Under the pieces are notes generated by a model. That model saw only the letters and a list, made by a program, of their open reading frames with translations, searched no databases and had not been told where the DNA came from. Shown here one piece after another: positions 30,660 to 41,200 of a stretch of DNA of 64,000 nucleotides. Every line of letters starts with the position of its first letter. The first letter of the stretch is position 1. The DNA lies in contig NZ_CP031842.1 of assembly GCF_003441615.1 (NCBI RefSeq), positions 1,382,501-1,446,500 on the forward strand, written 5' to 3'. A program made the translations under genes and the position numbers. The stretch comes from Dechloromonas sp. HYN0024 (GTDB taxonomy: Bacteria > Pseudomonadota > Gammaproteobacteria > Burkholderiales > Rhodocyclaceae).

Positions 30660-31418
30660 TCAGGCATTTTCCGAGTCGGCGAGCCGCGCTTGTGCCGCTT
30701 CACGGACTTCGATTTCCGGGTCGGTGGTGAGTGGCTGCAAAAATTCAATGGGGGCGTTGGCCACGGCGGCCAGCCTTACCCACCATTCATCGTCCTGCAG
30801 CAGGGCGGCAGCCAGACCGGGCAGGGCGCGTTCGGCGACGATGGCGCGGACCTCCGGTTCGGCATCATCGGCCAGCAGGTGCAGGGCGAAGGCCGGCAGG
30901 CGCGCCGCGACGACCTTGCGGACTTCGCGTTCGCTGTCCTTGGCCAGTTTTGCCAGCTGGCCATGCGGCAGGCGGCGGGCAACGGTGGCGCGGATCAGAT
31001 AATCGGCATCGTCGATCAGCCGGATGAGCAGGGGCTCGGGCAGGCGGGCGGCGACTGACAATCGGACTTCGCGGTCCGGGTCGCCGACCATGTCGATCAA
31101 TTGCTCGACGGGCAGGCGCATGGCGACGACCCGGCGGACGACTTCGTCGGGGTCGGATTTGAGCCCGAAAATCGTGTCGACCGCCGCATAACGTGTGGCA
31201 ATGGCGCGCCGCTCCCAGAAGATGTCATTCAGGTAGTTGCCAGCCAGTTCCGGGTTCCGGCGCAGGAAGCGGTCGATCTGCCGGCCGCTGTGAGCCCGGA
31301 TGCAGGCATCGCCGGGCGTGCATTTGTGGCCGTTCAGGTAGTCGGGAAAATACCGGCAGCCCGAGCACAGGCCGAGTTTTCCCATGCCTGCATCGGCGGC
31401 GGTCTTGTCACTCGTCAT
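30660..31418 (-). CDS. [4Fe-4S] leucine-rich-repeat-variant (LRV) protein
   Basis: A 252-residue protein resembling the Fe-S LRV protein known from the Azotobacter vinelandii nif region. The N-terminal cluster-binding part has cysteines in the pattern C-x2-C-x11-C-x5-C (LCSGCRYF ... HKCTPGDAC). From about residue 85 come seven or so 24-residue helical repeats of the type DPDREVRLSVAARLPEPLLIRLI. The function of the family is unknown; the structure suggests a protein-binding scaffold with a redox-active cap. ATG 31418 has an AAGG site and overlaps the preceding stop by 11 bases. Confidence 0.88.
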   Translation of the reverse strand: MTSDKTAADAGMGKLGLCSGCRYFPDYLNGHKCTPGDACIRAHSGRQIDRFLRRNPELAGNYLNDIFWERRAIATRYAAVDTIFGLKSDPDEVVRRVVAMRLPVEQLIDMVGDPDREVRLSVAARLPEPLLIRLIDDADYLIRATVARRLPHGQLAKLAKDSEREVRKVVAARLPAFALHLLADDAEPEVRAIVAERALPGLAAALLQDDEWWVRLAAVANAPIEFLQPLTTDPEIEVREAAQARLADSENA

Positions 31419-31671
31419 CGACCTTGGTGGCAATCAGGATGCCGGTAGCGGCGTCGGCATCGTTGGTCATTTCCAGGCAATGACCAGTAGCGCCGGAAAT
31501 CAGGAAGAGATCGTAGCCTTCGACGGTGAAGGCGGGACGATAGCGCGGCGACACGTCGTCTTCGCTGCATTCACTAAAGTGCAGGTCGGGAAAGCGCTGG
31601 CGCAGGGCTGAGGCGCTGCCGTCGAGCAAGGCCGCTTCGCCGACCCGGGCCAGGATGGTGGGGGTGATCAT
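31408..31671 (-). CDS. Small nif-associated protein (DUF6129-like)
   Basis: An 87-residue protein with the pattern ARVGEAALLDGSASALRQRFPDLHFSECSEDDV, then a beta segment (EGYDLFLISGATGHCLEMTND) and a short end. It matches my recollection of a small family confined to nif clusters, beside nifY and LRV genes. No catalytic motif is apparent; two cysteines are present. Its ATG overlaps the nifY stop by four bases and its end overlaps the LRV gene, so it belongs to the nifH transcript. Confidence 0.65.
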   Translation of the reverse strand: MITPTILARVGEAALLDGSASALRQRFPDLHFSECSEDDVSPRYRPAFTVEGYDLFLISGATGHCLEMTNDADAATGILIATKVDDE

Positions 31672-32399
31672 GCCACTTCTCCGGAGGCCAGTTCCTCTTC
31701 GAACCGCGCCAGCGAGGTGGCCGGCACGCCCATGATCTGGGCCAGCCAGGGCGGCGGGCTGGTCAGGCGGCCTTGCAGTTCAACCAGCACTTCACGGGCC
31801 TTGCCACCTTCCGGCTTTTTGACCGGGTGCACGCCGGCCCGTACCACCTTGGCGGCGGCCGGGCCACCGATCGACTGGACATAGACGATCTGGCAGTCGT
31901 TGATCAGGGCCGAACGGGCGGCATTCTTGTCTTCGGCCGTATCGGCTTCGACGGTGGTGCGGATATCAACCAGTTTGATGTCGGTCGGGCTGACCTGATA
32001 GACCAGAAAGCGCTCGCAGGAGCCAAAGTGGCCATCGAGGGTTTCGCCGCGGTTGGCCGCCACGGCAACGCGCAGGGAGCCTGGCATGTCACCGTCGGTG
32101 TAGGCGTCGACCGCCGGAAAATCCTTGTTCTCGACGCCCTGACCCCAGAGCAGGCGGACGGCTTCCTTGAGTGACTCACCGTCGACACCGACATGGCAAC
32201 CCTGCTCGGCAAAGTCGCCGGCCAGGATGACGCGCAGGTCTTCGACGGTGAGCGTACCGAGCTTGGTCTCGGTGAGCGGTGACTCCAGTTTTTCAATCAA
32301 GGCGCCGACCAGCGCACGGACATCGAGTCCGCTCAGGGCGCGGGCAGCGAGGGCGATGCGCAGGGCGGCTTCGCGGGAGGCAATCGGGGTGTCGGACAT
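31668..32399 (-). CDS. nifY: Nitrogenase cofactor carrier NifY/NafY
   Basis: A 243-residue protein with two parts, as in Azotobacter NafY: an N-terminal helical domain (1 to about 95, EAALRIALAARALSGLDVRALVGALIEKL) that in NafY binds apo-MoFe protein, and a C-terminal NifX/NifB-type ribonuclease-H-like domain (about 105-220). The latter has LRVAVAANRGETLDGHFGSCERFLVYQV and CQIVYVQSIGGPAAAKVVRAGVHPVK, with the His (in DGHFG) that ligates cofactor in the family. It carries or stabilises FeMo-cofactor during assembly. Confidence 0.9.
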   Translation of the reverse strand: MSDTPIASREAALRIALAARALSGLDVRALVGALIEKLESPLTETKLGTLTVEDLRVILAGDFAEQGCHVGVDGESLKEAVRLLWGQGVENKDFPAVDAYTDGDMPGSLRVAVAANRGETLDGHFGSCERFLVYQVSPTDIKLVDIRTTVEADTAEDKNAARSALINDCQIVYVQSIGGPAAAKVVRAGVHPVKKPEGGKAREVLVELQGRLTSPPPWLAQIMGVPATSLARFEEELASGEVA

Positions 32400-32469
32400 G
32401 CGGGTCTCCAGAGAGAGTCTTCAGTGGAGCGACGGCAGATGACTGCCGGCGCTCGGCTCAAGGCTCCGA

Positions 32470-32661
32470 TCAGGCCGGGCCTATGCAGCCTGACGGGCAG
32501 ACATCGACGCACAACGGGGAATCGTTGTGGCCGTCGCATTCCGTACAGGTGGCAGCGTCGATCTTGAAGAAGATCTTGCCGGAACTGATCGATTTGGTCG
32601 GACAGACAGGCTTGCAGTCGCCGCAGGCGGTGCACATGTCGGGGTCGATTTTCATTGCCAT
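32470..32661 (-). CDS. 2[4Fe-4S] ferredoxin (nif operon)
   Basis: A 63-residue ferredoxin with two cluster motifs: MCTACGDCKPVCP (C-x2-C-x2-C-x3-C-P), then CTECDGHNDSPLCVDVCP (C-x2-C-x8-C-x3-C-P). The longer second motif is typical of the Allochromatium-type 2[4Fe-4S] ferredoxins of nitrogen fixers. A strong AAGGAG site precedes ATG 32661. It lies between nifT (11-base gap) and nifY, and probably donates electrons to nitrogenase or its assembly. A hairpin (CGGCAG-ATGA-CTGCCG) lies in the gap before nifY. Confidence 0.92.
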   Translation of the reverse strand: MAMKIDPDMCTACGDCKPVCPTKSISSGKIFFKIDAATCTECDGHNDSPLCVDVCPSGCIGPA

Positions 32662-32672
32662 GATGAATCTCC

Positions 32673-32900
32673 TTAGTCTTCGGCAGCGCCGAGGCGCTTT
32701 GCTCGCAGGGAAATAGGCAGGCGTGGTGGCTTGGCGATGGGGTCGATGTAGTAAGTCCCACCGTTGTCCAGTTTCAGTTCGCCGCCCCATTTTTCCGGGG
32801 TGTCGAATTCGATGGACTCGATGGAGGCTTCCAGATCGCGCTTCGGCAGGTAAAACACCAGCCCGCCCTTTTCACCTTGCTGGATCATGATGTTAGCCAT
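32673..32900 (-). CDS. nifT: NifT/FixU family protein
   Basis: A 75-residue protein directly downstream of nifK, its usual place. The family pattern is clear: MANIMIQQGEKGGLVFYLPKRDLEA, WGGELKLDNGGTYYIDP and a short basic end. It is a small beta-rich protein of unknown role that is dispensable in several diazotrophs. The surrounding order nifH-nifD-nifK-nifT-ferredoxin supports the call. Confidence 0.92.
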   Translation of the reverse strand: MANIMIQQGEKGGLVFYLPKRDLEASIESIEFDTPEKWGGELKLDNGGTYYIDPIAKPPRLPISLRAKRLGAAED

Positions 32901-32917
32901 GCAACTGCTCCCTCAGA

Positions 32918-32943
32918 ACCGGCGGAGCCGAGGCCCCGCCGGT
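32918..32943 (-). other. Intercistronic hairpin, nifK/nifT
   Basis: Between nifK and nifT the arms ACCGGCGG and CCGCCGGT form a perfect 8-bp stem around a 10-base loop that can itself pair (AGCC with GGCT). There is no T run, so it looks more like an RNA-stabilising or attenuating element than a terminator. Confidence 0.7.
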
Positions 32944-32951
32944 GATGTCGA

Positions 32952-34520
32952 TTAGCGAACCAGGTCGAAGTTGAAGTCGGTGGTGCCCATGCCGATGGTT
33001 TCCTTGTCGAGTTGCTCAAGGACGGCGTTGGTCAGCTGGGTGATCACCGACATCATGCCTTCGTAGCCCATGGTGGTGGCGCGATGCATGTGGTGGCGGT
33101 CGAAGATCGGGAAGCCGAGGCGGATCAGCGGTACTTCAAACTCTTCACCCTTGTGGCGGGTGTCGCGCTGGATGTACTTGCCGTAGGAGTTGCCGATCAG
33201 GAAGTCCGGCTTGTCCGTGAAGCACAGGCTGCGCATGTGCCACAGGTCATTGCCGACATAGACCTTGCCATTGACCCCGAACGGGCTGGAAGCGAGCAGC
33301 TTTTCCATGGCCTTGCCCCAGCGCTTGTTGGCGTTGTGGGAGAGGATATGGGTCGGCTCGGCGCCAACTTCGAGGAGCATCTTGACAACGCCCATGACGA
33401 AATCCGGATCGCCGTAGATGGCGAACTTCTTGCCGTGCAGCCAGGCGTGACTGTCGGAGACGAGGTCCATGCAGCGGCCGCGTTCCAGTTCGAGCGAGGC
33501 GGGAATCGGCTTGCCGGTGATCTCGGAAACCTTCATCAGGAACTCGTCGGTCCATTCGACACCCATCGGGATGTTGAGCTTGGGAACGTCGTGGCTCCAG
33601 GTGTTCTCGATGAATTTCTTCGACTTCTCCAGCTGGGCCGGCTGCAGCAGGACGGTGGTGATGGCGTTCGGTGCATCCTTGACCTCATCCATCGTCGTGC
33701 CGCCGGAGTACATGCGGAATTCGCCGTCAGCCGGGGTGTCGAAGACTTCCGACGGGTCGGAGAGCATGGTGTAATCGACGCCCATTTCACCCAGCATGCG
33801 CTTGATGACACGGTAGTTGCCGAGGTAGGTCTCGAAGCCGGGAATGATGTTGATCTTGCCGTTCGAGCCGACTTTCTTGCCGTCCATGCTGTTCAGCGTG
33901 AAGGAGCGGATGATGCCTTCGAGCATGTTGTCCCAGCCGGTGGTGTGCGAACCGACGAAGGACGGCGTGTGGGCGAAGGGGACCGGGTAATCCTGGGGGA
34001 TGTGGCCGTCCTTCTTCGAGTTGTTGATGAAGGCGTTGAGGTCGTCACCGATAACTTCGGCCATGCAGGTCGTCGACACGGCGATCATGTCCGGCTTGTA
34101 GATGGCCTTGGCGTTGGCCAGACCGTCATGCATGTTCTTCTGCCCGCCGAATACGGCGGCATCTTCGGTCATCGAGTCGGACACGCAGGAGCACGGTTCC
34201 TTGAAATGACGGTTGAAGTAGGTGCGGAAGTAGGCGACGCAGCCTTGCGAACCATGCACGTAGGGCAGGGTCTTGTGGAAGCCGGAGGCGCAGAGGACGG
34301 CACCGAGCGGCTGGCAGGCCTTGGCGGGATCAACCGTCAGGGCTTCGCGCTTGAAGTTGAGTTCCTGGTATTCCTGTGTGGTCGTCCACATGAAGGTTTC
34401 CCAGACTTTGGCGGGGCCATGACCTTCTTCGAACTGTTCGCGCTTTTCTGCAAGATTCTTCTTGTAGTCGTCGTCACGAAACAGCGGGTAGCACGGCTTG
34501 ATGTTGTCAGCGGTTTGCAT
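32952..34520 (-). CDS. nifK: Nitrogenase MoFe protein beta chain
   Basis: With NifD forms the alpha2beta2 MoFe protein that reduces N2. P-cluster ligands are in KACQPLGAVLCASGFHK, GSQGCVAYFRTYFNRHF and the later STTCMAEVIGDDL region, with the typical EPCSCVSDSMTEDAAVFGG. The C-terminus HRATTMGYEGMMSVITQLTNAVLEQLD is standard. The 522-residue length matches Azotobacter-type NifK. ATG 34520 (MQTADNIKPC) has an AAGGAG site; the open frame extends nine codons further without support. It lies 137 bases after nifD, a gap holding a strong hairpin. Confidence 0.98.
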   Translation of the reverse strand: MQTADNIKPCYPLFRDDDYKKNLAEKREQFEEGHGPAKVWETFMWTTTQEYQELNFKREALTVDPAKACQPLGAVLCASGFHKTLPYVHGSQGCVAYFRTYFNRHFKEPCSCVSDSMTEDAAVFGGQKNMHDGLANAKAIYKPDMIAVSTTCMAEVIGDDLNAFINNSKKDGHIPQDYPVPFAHTPSFVGSHTTGWDNMLEGIIRSFTLNSMDGKKVGSNGKINIIPGFETYLGNYRVIKRMLGEMGVDYTMLSDPSEVFDTPADGEFRMYSGGTTMDEVKDAPNAITTVLLQPAQLEKSKKFIENTWSHDVPKLNIPMGVEWTDEFLMKVSEITGKPIPASLELERGRCMDLVSDSHAWLHGKKFAIYGDPDFVMGVVKMLLEVGAEPTHILSHNANKRWGKAMEKLLASSPFGVNGKVYVGNDLWHMRSLCFTDKPDFLIGNSYGKYIQRDTRHKGEEFEVPLIRLGFPIFDRHHMHRATTMGYEGMMSVITQLTNAVLEQLDKETIGMGTTDFNFDLVR

Positions 34521-34593
34521 TGCTATCTCCTTGCCCGGACCGCTCATCTGCGGTGCCCGGCGAAAGGTTGATGATCAGGGCTTCCGGCGGCGG

Positions 34594-34629
34594 GGCGGGT
34601 GAAGGACACGAAGTCCGCAATCACCCGCC
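34594..34629 (-). other. Intercistronic hairpin, nifD/nifK
   Basis: Nine-base perfect arms (GGCGGGTGA / TCACCCGCC) enclose an inner four-base stem (GGAC / GTCC). It lies in the 137-base nifD-nifK gap and lacks a T run. It is similar in placement to hairpins after nifH and nifK. Confidence 0.75.
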
Positions 34630-34657
34630 GCCGCTGCTTTATCCCAATTCCTGAAAC

Positions 34658-36130
34658 TTAGGCGGCCTTCTTGACTTCTTCAGCTTCAACCTTCTTCCAC
34701 GGGGGGGTCAGGTTCTTGAAAGTCGGGTTGGACAGGGCGATATCCATGTCACGGGCGAAGATCGCGAAACCGTCGTAACCGTGGTAGGGGCCCGAGTAGT
34801 CCCAGGAGTGCATCTGGCGGAGCGGAATGCCCATCTTCTGGAAGATGTACTTTTCCTTGATGCCGGAGCCGACCATGTCGGGCTTCAGGCGCTTGACGAA
34901 CTCTTCCAGCTCGAAACCGGTGACGTCGTCGTAGAGCAGGGTGGCATCACCCATCTCTTTGATGGTCCGGTCGTAGTCGTCGTTGTGGCCGAATTCGTAG
35001 CCGGTGCCGATGACTTCCATGCCGAGGTCTTCGTAGGCGCCGATGACGTGACGCGGACGCAGGCCGCCGACGTAGAGCATGACCTTCTTGCCCTGCAGAC
35101 GCGGTTTGTACTTGGCGACGATCTCGTCCATCATCGGCTGGTAGCGGGCGATCACGGCTTCGGTCTTTTCCTTGACGGAATCGTCGAAGAAGGCGGCGAT
35201 CTTGCGCAGCGACTCGATGATCTTGGTCGGGCCGAAGAAGTTGTATTCCAGGTAAGGAATGCCGTACTTCTCTTCCATGTGACGCGAGATGTAGTTCATC
35301 GAACGGTAGCAGTGCAGCAGGTTCAGCTTGACCTTCGGGGTGTTCATCATTTCCGCAATGGTGCCGTCGCCCGACCACTGGGCAACCACGCGCAGGCCCA
35401 TTTCCTCGAGGAGGATACGGGTCGCCCAGGCGTCGCCACCGATGTTGTAGTCGCCGATGATGGCGACATCGTAGGGGGTCGATTCGAAGGCGGCGCCATC
35501 GCGCTTGTCGAGCACCCAGTCACGGATCGCGTCGTTGGCGATGTGGTGGCCGAGGGACTGGGAAACGCCGCGGAAGCCTTCGCAACGAACCGGGACGACC
35601 GGCTTGTCGATGACGGCAGCAGCCTTCTTGGAGACCGACTCGATGTCGTCGCCGATGAGGCCGATCGGGCATTCGGACTGGACCGAGATACCCTTGTGCA
35701 GCGGGAAGAGCAGTTCGACTTCGTCGATCAGCTTGGCCAGCTTCTTGTCGCCGCCGAAAACGATGTCCTTCTCCTGAAAGTCAGAGGTGAAGTTCATCGT
35801 GCCGAAGGTGTCGACGCCGGTCGTACCGACGTAGTAGTTACGACGCCCGGCGCGGGAATACTGGCCGCAGCCGACAGGGCCGTGCGAAATGTGGATCATG
35901 TCCTTGATCGGACCCCAGACCACACCCTTGGAGCCGGCGTAGGCGCAACCACGAATGGTCATGACACCGGGCAGGGACTTGCGGTTGGAGGTGATGCACT
36001 TCTTCGATTGTTCAACAGATTGGTCATTGACCGCGAGATGCTTGGCGCGGTCCTTCTGGGCTTTTTCCGGATAAACCTCAAGCACCTCGGCAATGAGGGC
36101 TTCGGTTTCTTCGCGAGACAGAGTCGTCAT
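34658..36130 (-). CDS. nifD: Nitrogenase MoFe protein alpha chain
   Basis: Carries FeMo-cofactor and half of each P-cluster. P-cluster cysteines lie in [27 protein letters not shown] and [11 protein letters not shown]. The FeMo-cofactor cysteine is in [15 protein letters not shown] and the histidine ligand is in [18 protein letters not shown]. The 490-residue length and the N-terminus ([19 protein letters not shown]) are typical of group I molybdenum nitrogenase. It is 93 bases downstream of nifH. Confidence 0.98.
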   Translation of the reverse strand: MTTLSREETEALIAEVLEVYPEKAQKDRAKHLAVNDQSVEQSKKCITSNRKSLPGVMTIRGCAYAGSKGVVWGPIKDMIHISHGPVGCGQYSRAGRRNYYVGTTGVDTFGTMNFTSDFQEKDIVFGGDKKLAKLIDEVELLFPLHKGISVQSECPIGLIGDDIESVSKKAAAVIDKPVVPVRCEGFRGVSQSLGHHIANDAIRDWVLDKRDGAAFESTPYDVAIIGDYNIGGDAWATRILLEEMGLRVVAQWSGDGTIAEMMNTPKVKLNLLHCYRSMNYISRHMEEKYGIPYLEYNFFGPTKIIESLRKIAAFFDDSVKEKTEAVIARYQPMMDEIVAKYKPRLQGKKVMLYVGGLRPRHVIGAYEDLGMEVIGTGYEFGHNDDYDRTIKEMGDATLLYDDVTGFELEEFVKRLKPDMVGSGIKEKYIFQKMGIPLRQMHSWDYSGPYHGYDGFAIFARDMDIALSNPTFKNLTPPWKKVEAEEVKKAA

Positions 36131-36182
36131 GTTTTCCTCCTGACGCCGCCACCAATCTGTGGCCGACGTGCTGGTTGAAAGT

Positions 36183-36204
36183 GGCGGGGGACAAGGCCCC
36201 CGCC
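36183..36204 (-). other. Intercistronic hairpin, nifH/nifD
   Basis: Perfect 8-bp GC stem (GGCGGGGG / CCCCCGCC) with a 6-base loop, starting 20 bases after the nifH stop and without a T run. Similar structures after nifH in other diazotrophs are proposed to raise nifH transcript abundance relative to nifDK. Confidence 0.75.
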
Positions 36205-36223
36205 GTAGCTTGCGGGGTCTTGC

Positions 36224-37117
<894 letters not shown>

Positions 37118-37170
37118 TTAGTCTGTCAGTCGATTTGCGAAGGATTCATTGAGAGTCGCACCTCACCTTC

Positions 37171-37186
37171 TGCACGTAGCGTGCCA
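37171..37186 (-). promoter_or_regulatory. Sigma-54 (-24/-12) promoter of nifH operon
   Basis: Minus-strand TGGCAC-GCTAC-GTGCA, one mismatch from TGGCAC-N5-TTGCA and retaining the invariant GG and GC. The predicted start point is near 37160, giving a leader of about 55 bases before nifH. Confidence 0.88.
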
Positions 37187-37221
37187 GGTCGACTGGCAGA
37201 CCGTAATCGATTGATTATTCA

Positions 37222-38160
37222 ATGAAACCTGAAAATGAGCCGGCGTCTGTCGGGGTGTATGCTTCCGACAATTCCCCCACGCTTTGTAGGGGTGACGACA
37301 ATGTGCGAGGTCACCATGGGCTTCCCGACGGGGCAACGCACAAGGCGACACTGCCTCGCGACGCCCGTCTGCCGATCAATCGCTGCAACCTGCCGGCGGT
37401 GGTGCTCGGTGGCCTCACCTATCAGCACTATCCCAGTCCACTCCTGATCGACGGTGTGGCCGAACTGCATGCTGATCTCTTCCGGCGTCTGGCAGCGGCC
37501 AGGCCGGAGGCGAGGGGCGAGGTATTTCGCGATTACCTGACCGTGCATTTCCGGCTGGAACGGCCCGAGGAGATCGGCTTGAGCGGCGAACCGGGCAGCC
37601 ACAAAAAAAGCCGGGCCAAGGCCAACTACATTCGCATGGTGCGCGGCTGGAGTTTTGATTCAGACAGCCGCGAGGGGGCCGTACTCAAGGGGTGGGTCGA
37701 GTCACGCTTCGGCCTGATGCCACGCTATCACGGCCAGCCGCTGCGCGATCCGGCGGGCGACGGCTACCGGCGCTATCAGGAAATGCGGTCGCATGGTCTC
37801 TACGGGACCAATGCCCTCGAAGCCCAGTTCGACCTGCTATATACCTTCTGCCAGTTCGAATTGGCCGAGCGTCATCCGGGGGCGCGACATGTCACGCTCT
37901 ATCGGGGGGTCAATCGCCTGGCTGATCACGAAGTGCTGAAGAAGGGGGAAGGTGGCCAGCATGTCGTCCTCCTCAACAACCTCAATTCATTCACCTGCAG
38001 CCGCGAACGTGCCTGTGAGTTTGGCGACTATATTCTGGCGGTCGATATTCCCCTGACCAAAATCTTCTTTCACTGCGGCCTGCTCCCCGGCGTGCTGCAG
38101 GGCGAGGACGAATTCCTGGTCATTGGCGGTGTCGTCGAGGTGACGTTGTCGACCATGTGA
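37222..38160 (+). CDS. draT: NAD+--dinitrogen-reductase ADP-D-ribosyltransferase
   Basis: DraT switches nitrogenase off by transferring ADP-ribose from NAD+ to an arginine of NifH. The family pattern is visible: LPINRCNLPAVVLGGLTYQHYP near the start, EIGLSGEPGSHKKSRAKANYIRMVRGWSFDS, RSHGLYGTNALEAQFDLLYTF, the ART-like HVTLYRGVNRL, and EDEFLVIGGVVEV at the end. From ATG 37222 the protein is 312 residues, but there is no ribosome-binding site. GTG 37303, with AGGGG ten bases before it, gives 285 residues, closer to the family, and is plausible. It is divergent from nifH; draG is 13.6 kb away. Confidence 0.92.
   Translation: MKPENEPASVGVYASDNSPTLCRGDDNVRGHHGLPDGATHKATLPRDARLPINRCNLPAVVLGGLTYQHYPSPLLIDGVAELHADLFRRLAAARPEARGEVFRDYLTVHFRLERPEEIGLSGEPGSHKKSRAKANYIRMVRGWSFDSDSREGAVLKGWVESRFGLMPRYHGQPLRDPAGDGYRRYQEMRSHGLYGTNALEAQFDLLYTFCQFELAERHPGARHVTLYRGVNRLADHEVLKKGEGGQHVVLLNNLNSFTCSRERACEFGDYILAVDIPLTKIFFHCGLLPGVLQGEDEFLVIGGVVEVTLSTM
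37285..37300 (-). promoter_or_regulatory. NifA upstream activator site (nifH)
   Basis: Perfect TGT-N10-ACA (TGTAGGGGTGACGACA), about 130 bases upstream of the predicted nifH start. It overlaps the first codons of draT as drawn from ATG 37222, favouring the later GTG start for draT. Confidence 0.75.
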
Positions 38161-38252
38161 TGATGGCAGGGGGTTCGTCCAGCCATGGATCGGCCGGCAA
38201 TCGACGTCAAAGCGGCGGAGTTCGCGCTCTGTCCGGTTGTTAAGCCGTCATC

Positions 38253-41200
38253 TCACGTCGTTGAATCCTGCAGGTTCCTGAGCAGGGTGGCAAAGAGAAT
38301 GTCCGGGCTGACCGGCTTGGCGATGAAGTCCGACATGCCGGCCTCCATGCAATGCTGCTGATCATCGACGAAGGCATTGGCGGTCATGGCGATGATTGGC
38401 GTATGGGCATAGTTGGCCAGCTGCCGGATTTGCCGGGTAGCTTCCAGCCCGTCCATGCGCGGCATCTGCATGTCCATCAGAATCAGGTCGTAGGTTTTGG
38501 CCTTTGACATGGCAATGGCGTCGACCCCGTCGCCGGCCGAATCGACCTTCAAATCAACGCATTCCAGATACATTCGGGCGATTTCCTGATTGATCGGTTC
38601 ATCTTCAACCAGCAAAACCGTTCGACCAGAAAATTTATCGATCAATGCCGCCTCGATCTGCGCCGAAGGCACGGCCGGCTCTTTCTCGTCGATGACCGGC
38701 GAACACTTCAATCGTGCCGTCAGCCAGAACGTACTACCACGGCCGGGCGTGCTATCGACACCGGCTTCGCCCTGCATCAGACGGGCGATTTCCTTGGTGA
38801 TGGCCAGACCCAAACCGGTCCCGCCGTACTTCCGGGTCGTTGAATTGTCGGCCTGCTCAAAGGCAGAAAACAGCCTGGGCAGCACGTCGGGCTCGATGCC
38901 GATACCGGTATCTCTGACCTGAATACGAATCTTGACGTCATCGACCCGCTTCTCAATGACGGCGCAAGATACTTCGATCTCGCCAGCCTGCGTGAATTTC
39001 ACCGCGTTCGATAAATAATTCAGCAGCGCTTGCTGCAGTCTCGTTTCATCCCCCTGCAGCGCAATGTTCTCGGGGAGCGCCTTAACGACCAGCGTCAGGT
39101 TCTTTGCCTTGGCTTTCTCACTGATCATTGATGCGGCATTGGTGAGCAGCGTCGTAATATGGATCGGCTTTTCTTCCAGGACGAGTTTGTCGGCCTCGAT
39201 TTTGGACAGGTCGAGTACCGAATTGACGATTTGCAGAAGGTGTTGTCCCGCCGTGTCAATTTTGGACAGCTTGTCTTCTTGTTCGGGCGTGACGCCTGAT
39301 CGTTTGAGCAAATGAACCATGCCGCTGATGGCATTGAGCGGGGTACGGATTTCGTGCGACATGTTGGCGATAAACGAACTCTTCGCTTGATTGGCCGCGA
39401 TGGCCGCTTCGCGCTGCAGGCGAGTACGGTGTACCTGAATGCCAAAATTCAGGTTCAGGGCCAATTCTTCCAGCAAGGCAACCTCTTCGGCACCAAAGGC
39501 ATCGGGTTCAGCCGCATAAACGGTGAGAGAGCCAAAGACCGCATTGTCTCGACCCAGGGGCAGTGCGATAGAGGCGCGATAACCACGCTGAACGGCGGCA
39601 ATACGCCACGGTTCCATCCGCGGGTTGGTCAGGACATTCTGGTTTATCTGGGTTTCCCCGGTACAAATGGCCAGGCCGGTCGGGCCTTGACCGGTCACGG
39701 TGTTGCTGTCCCAGGAGACATTCAAATTTTCCAGATAGCCATCTTCATAGCCTGATTGGGCGACGGCGCGGACGGTCTTTTTACTGTCATTTTCAGCGTA
39801 TCCGACCCAGGCCATCAGGTAGCCGCCGTTTTCGACGATCAACCGACAGATGTCGTTCAACAGGTCTGTCTCGCTGGCATCGCGCAGCAGGGTCAGGTTG
39901 CATTGGCTCAGCAGGCGCAAGGCCCGATTGAGCCGTCGTTGTTCTTCTGTGGCCTGTTTTTCTGCATGCAGCGCCTGCCTGAGCTTTTCTTCGCTGTCGC
40001 GCAGGGCAAGCTGAGCCCTGGCTTGTTCTGTCACATCCCGGAAAATGCTGGCGAACTGATTTTTCCCCGGCGAAAAGACCGAGATGGCAAATGTCTTGCC
40101 CATCGGCTCGTAGGGCGGTTCAAACCTGAGCGGCTTGCCGGTCTGCGCAACCGAACTGAATTCTTCAAGAAATGCGGCTTCGCCATAAATTTCACTGGCC
40201 AGTCGCCCAATGACAGATTCCCTGGTCAGGCCAAGAATCGATTCGTAGGCCGGATTGACGTCGAGCAAGCGGTAATCGACGGGCGTGCCCTCGTTATCAA
40301 AAACTAGCTCATGTAAGGCAACCCCTTCTGTCATCGCCGAGTAGAGAGAGTGAAACCTTTCCTCGCTTTGCTGCAGGGCAACCGTGCTGCTTTTTTGCGC
40401 GGTGATGTCGTCGTAGATGCCAAGTATGCCAATGACTTCATTGTTGCTGTCGCGTAGCGGCACTTTCGACGAGCGTGCCCAAAGTGTTTGGCCATCAGGC
40501 GTAGTCTGTGGCTCTTCATAATTCAGCTTGGGAATGGTCGATGAAATGACCGCCTCGTCATCGGCGCGATACAGGTCGGCCTGCGCCGCCCAACACATCT
40601 GGTAGTCGTTCTGACCGATCAGCTGATCGGGGGTGTCTTTTCCGGCATCCCGGGCAAATATGGAATTGCACCCCAAGTAGTTGAGGTCGCGGTCTTTCCA
40701 GAAGATACGCATCGGCGCTGTGTCGACGATGGTTTCCAGGAGTTTTTCGGATTTTTCCAGCGCGGCCTTTGCCTGAAAAAGCTCGTTTTCTGCCTGTCGA
40801 TGCTCGGATAGTTCGCGCATCAAGCGCAGGGTATTGTTCGACAGGGTGGCGTAGATCGACAGAATGATGTCGATCAGGGCACGCGTTGTTCCACCCATCT
40901 GCTCCTTGGCCTGTTGCTTGGCTGCATCAGGCGACAAACCGGCTTGAATGGCCAGCACGGTGTAAGCCATGTTCCGGTCGAATTCAAGGATGTGTGATGC
41001 CAGCCAGCGGGCCAGAAATGACAGTGCTTCGTCAGCGACCTCCGTTAATGGTCGGGTCGTGAGCGAGCTACGCAGCCGGGCAACCTCGTCGATGAAAGCC
41101 TCATGACTCTTGCGGTGCTCGTGTTCGTAGGGATCGTCTGCCAGATACGTATGCCAGATGCCCTCTTCGTAACCGAAGTGATAAACCGTGTAGTCAGCCA

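Noticed and set aside
33012..36178. Long plus-strand frames opposite nifK and nifD
   Set aside because: They are shadows of highly conserved nitrogenase genes, with Val/Asp/His-rich translations typical of antisense frames in GC-rich DNA.
37258..37275. TGT-N9-ACA near the start of draT
   Set aside because: Spacing is nine rather than ten bases; the perfect site at 37285 is the better candidate.
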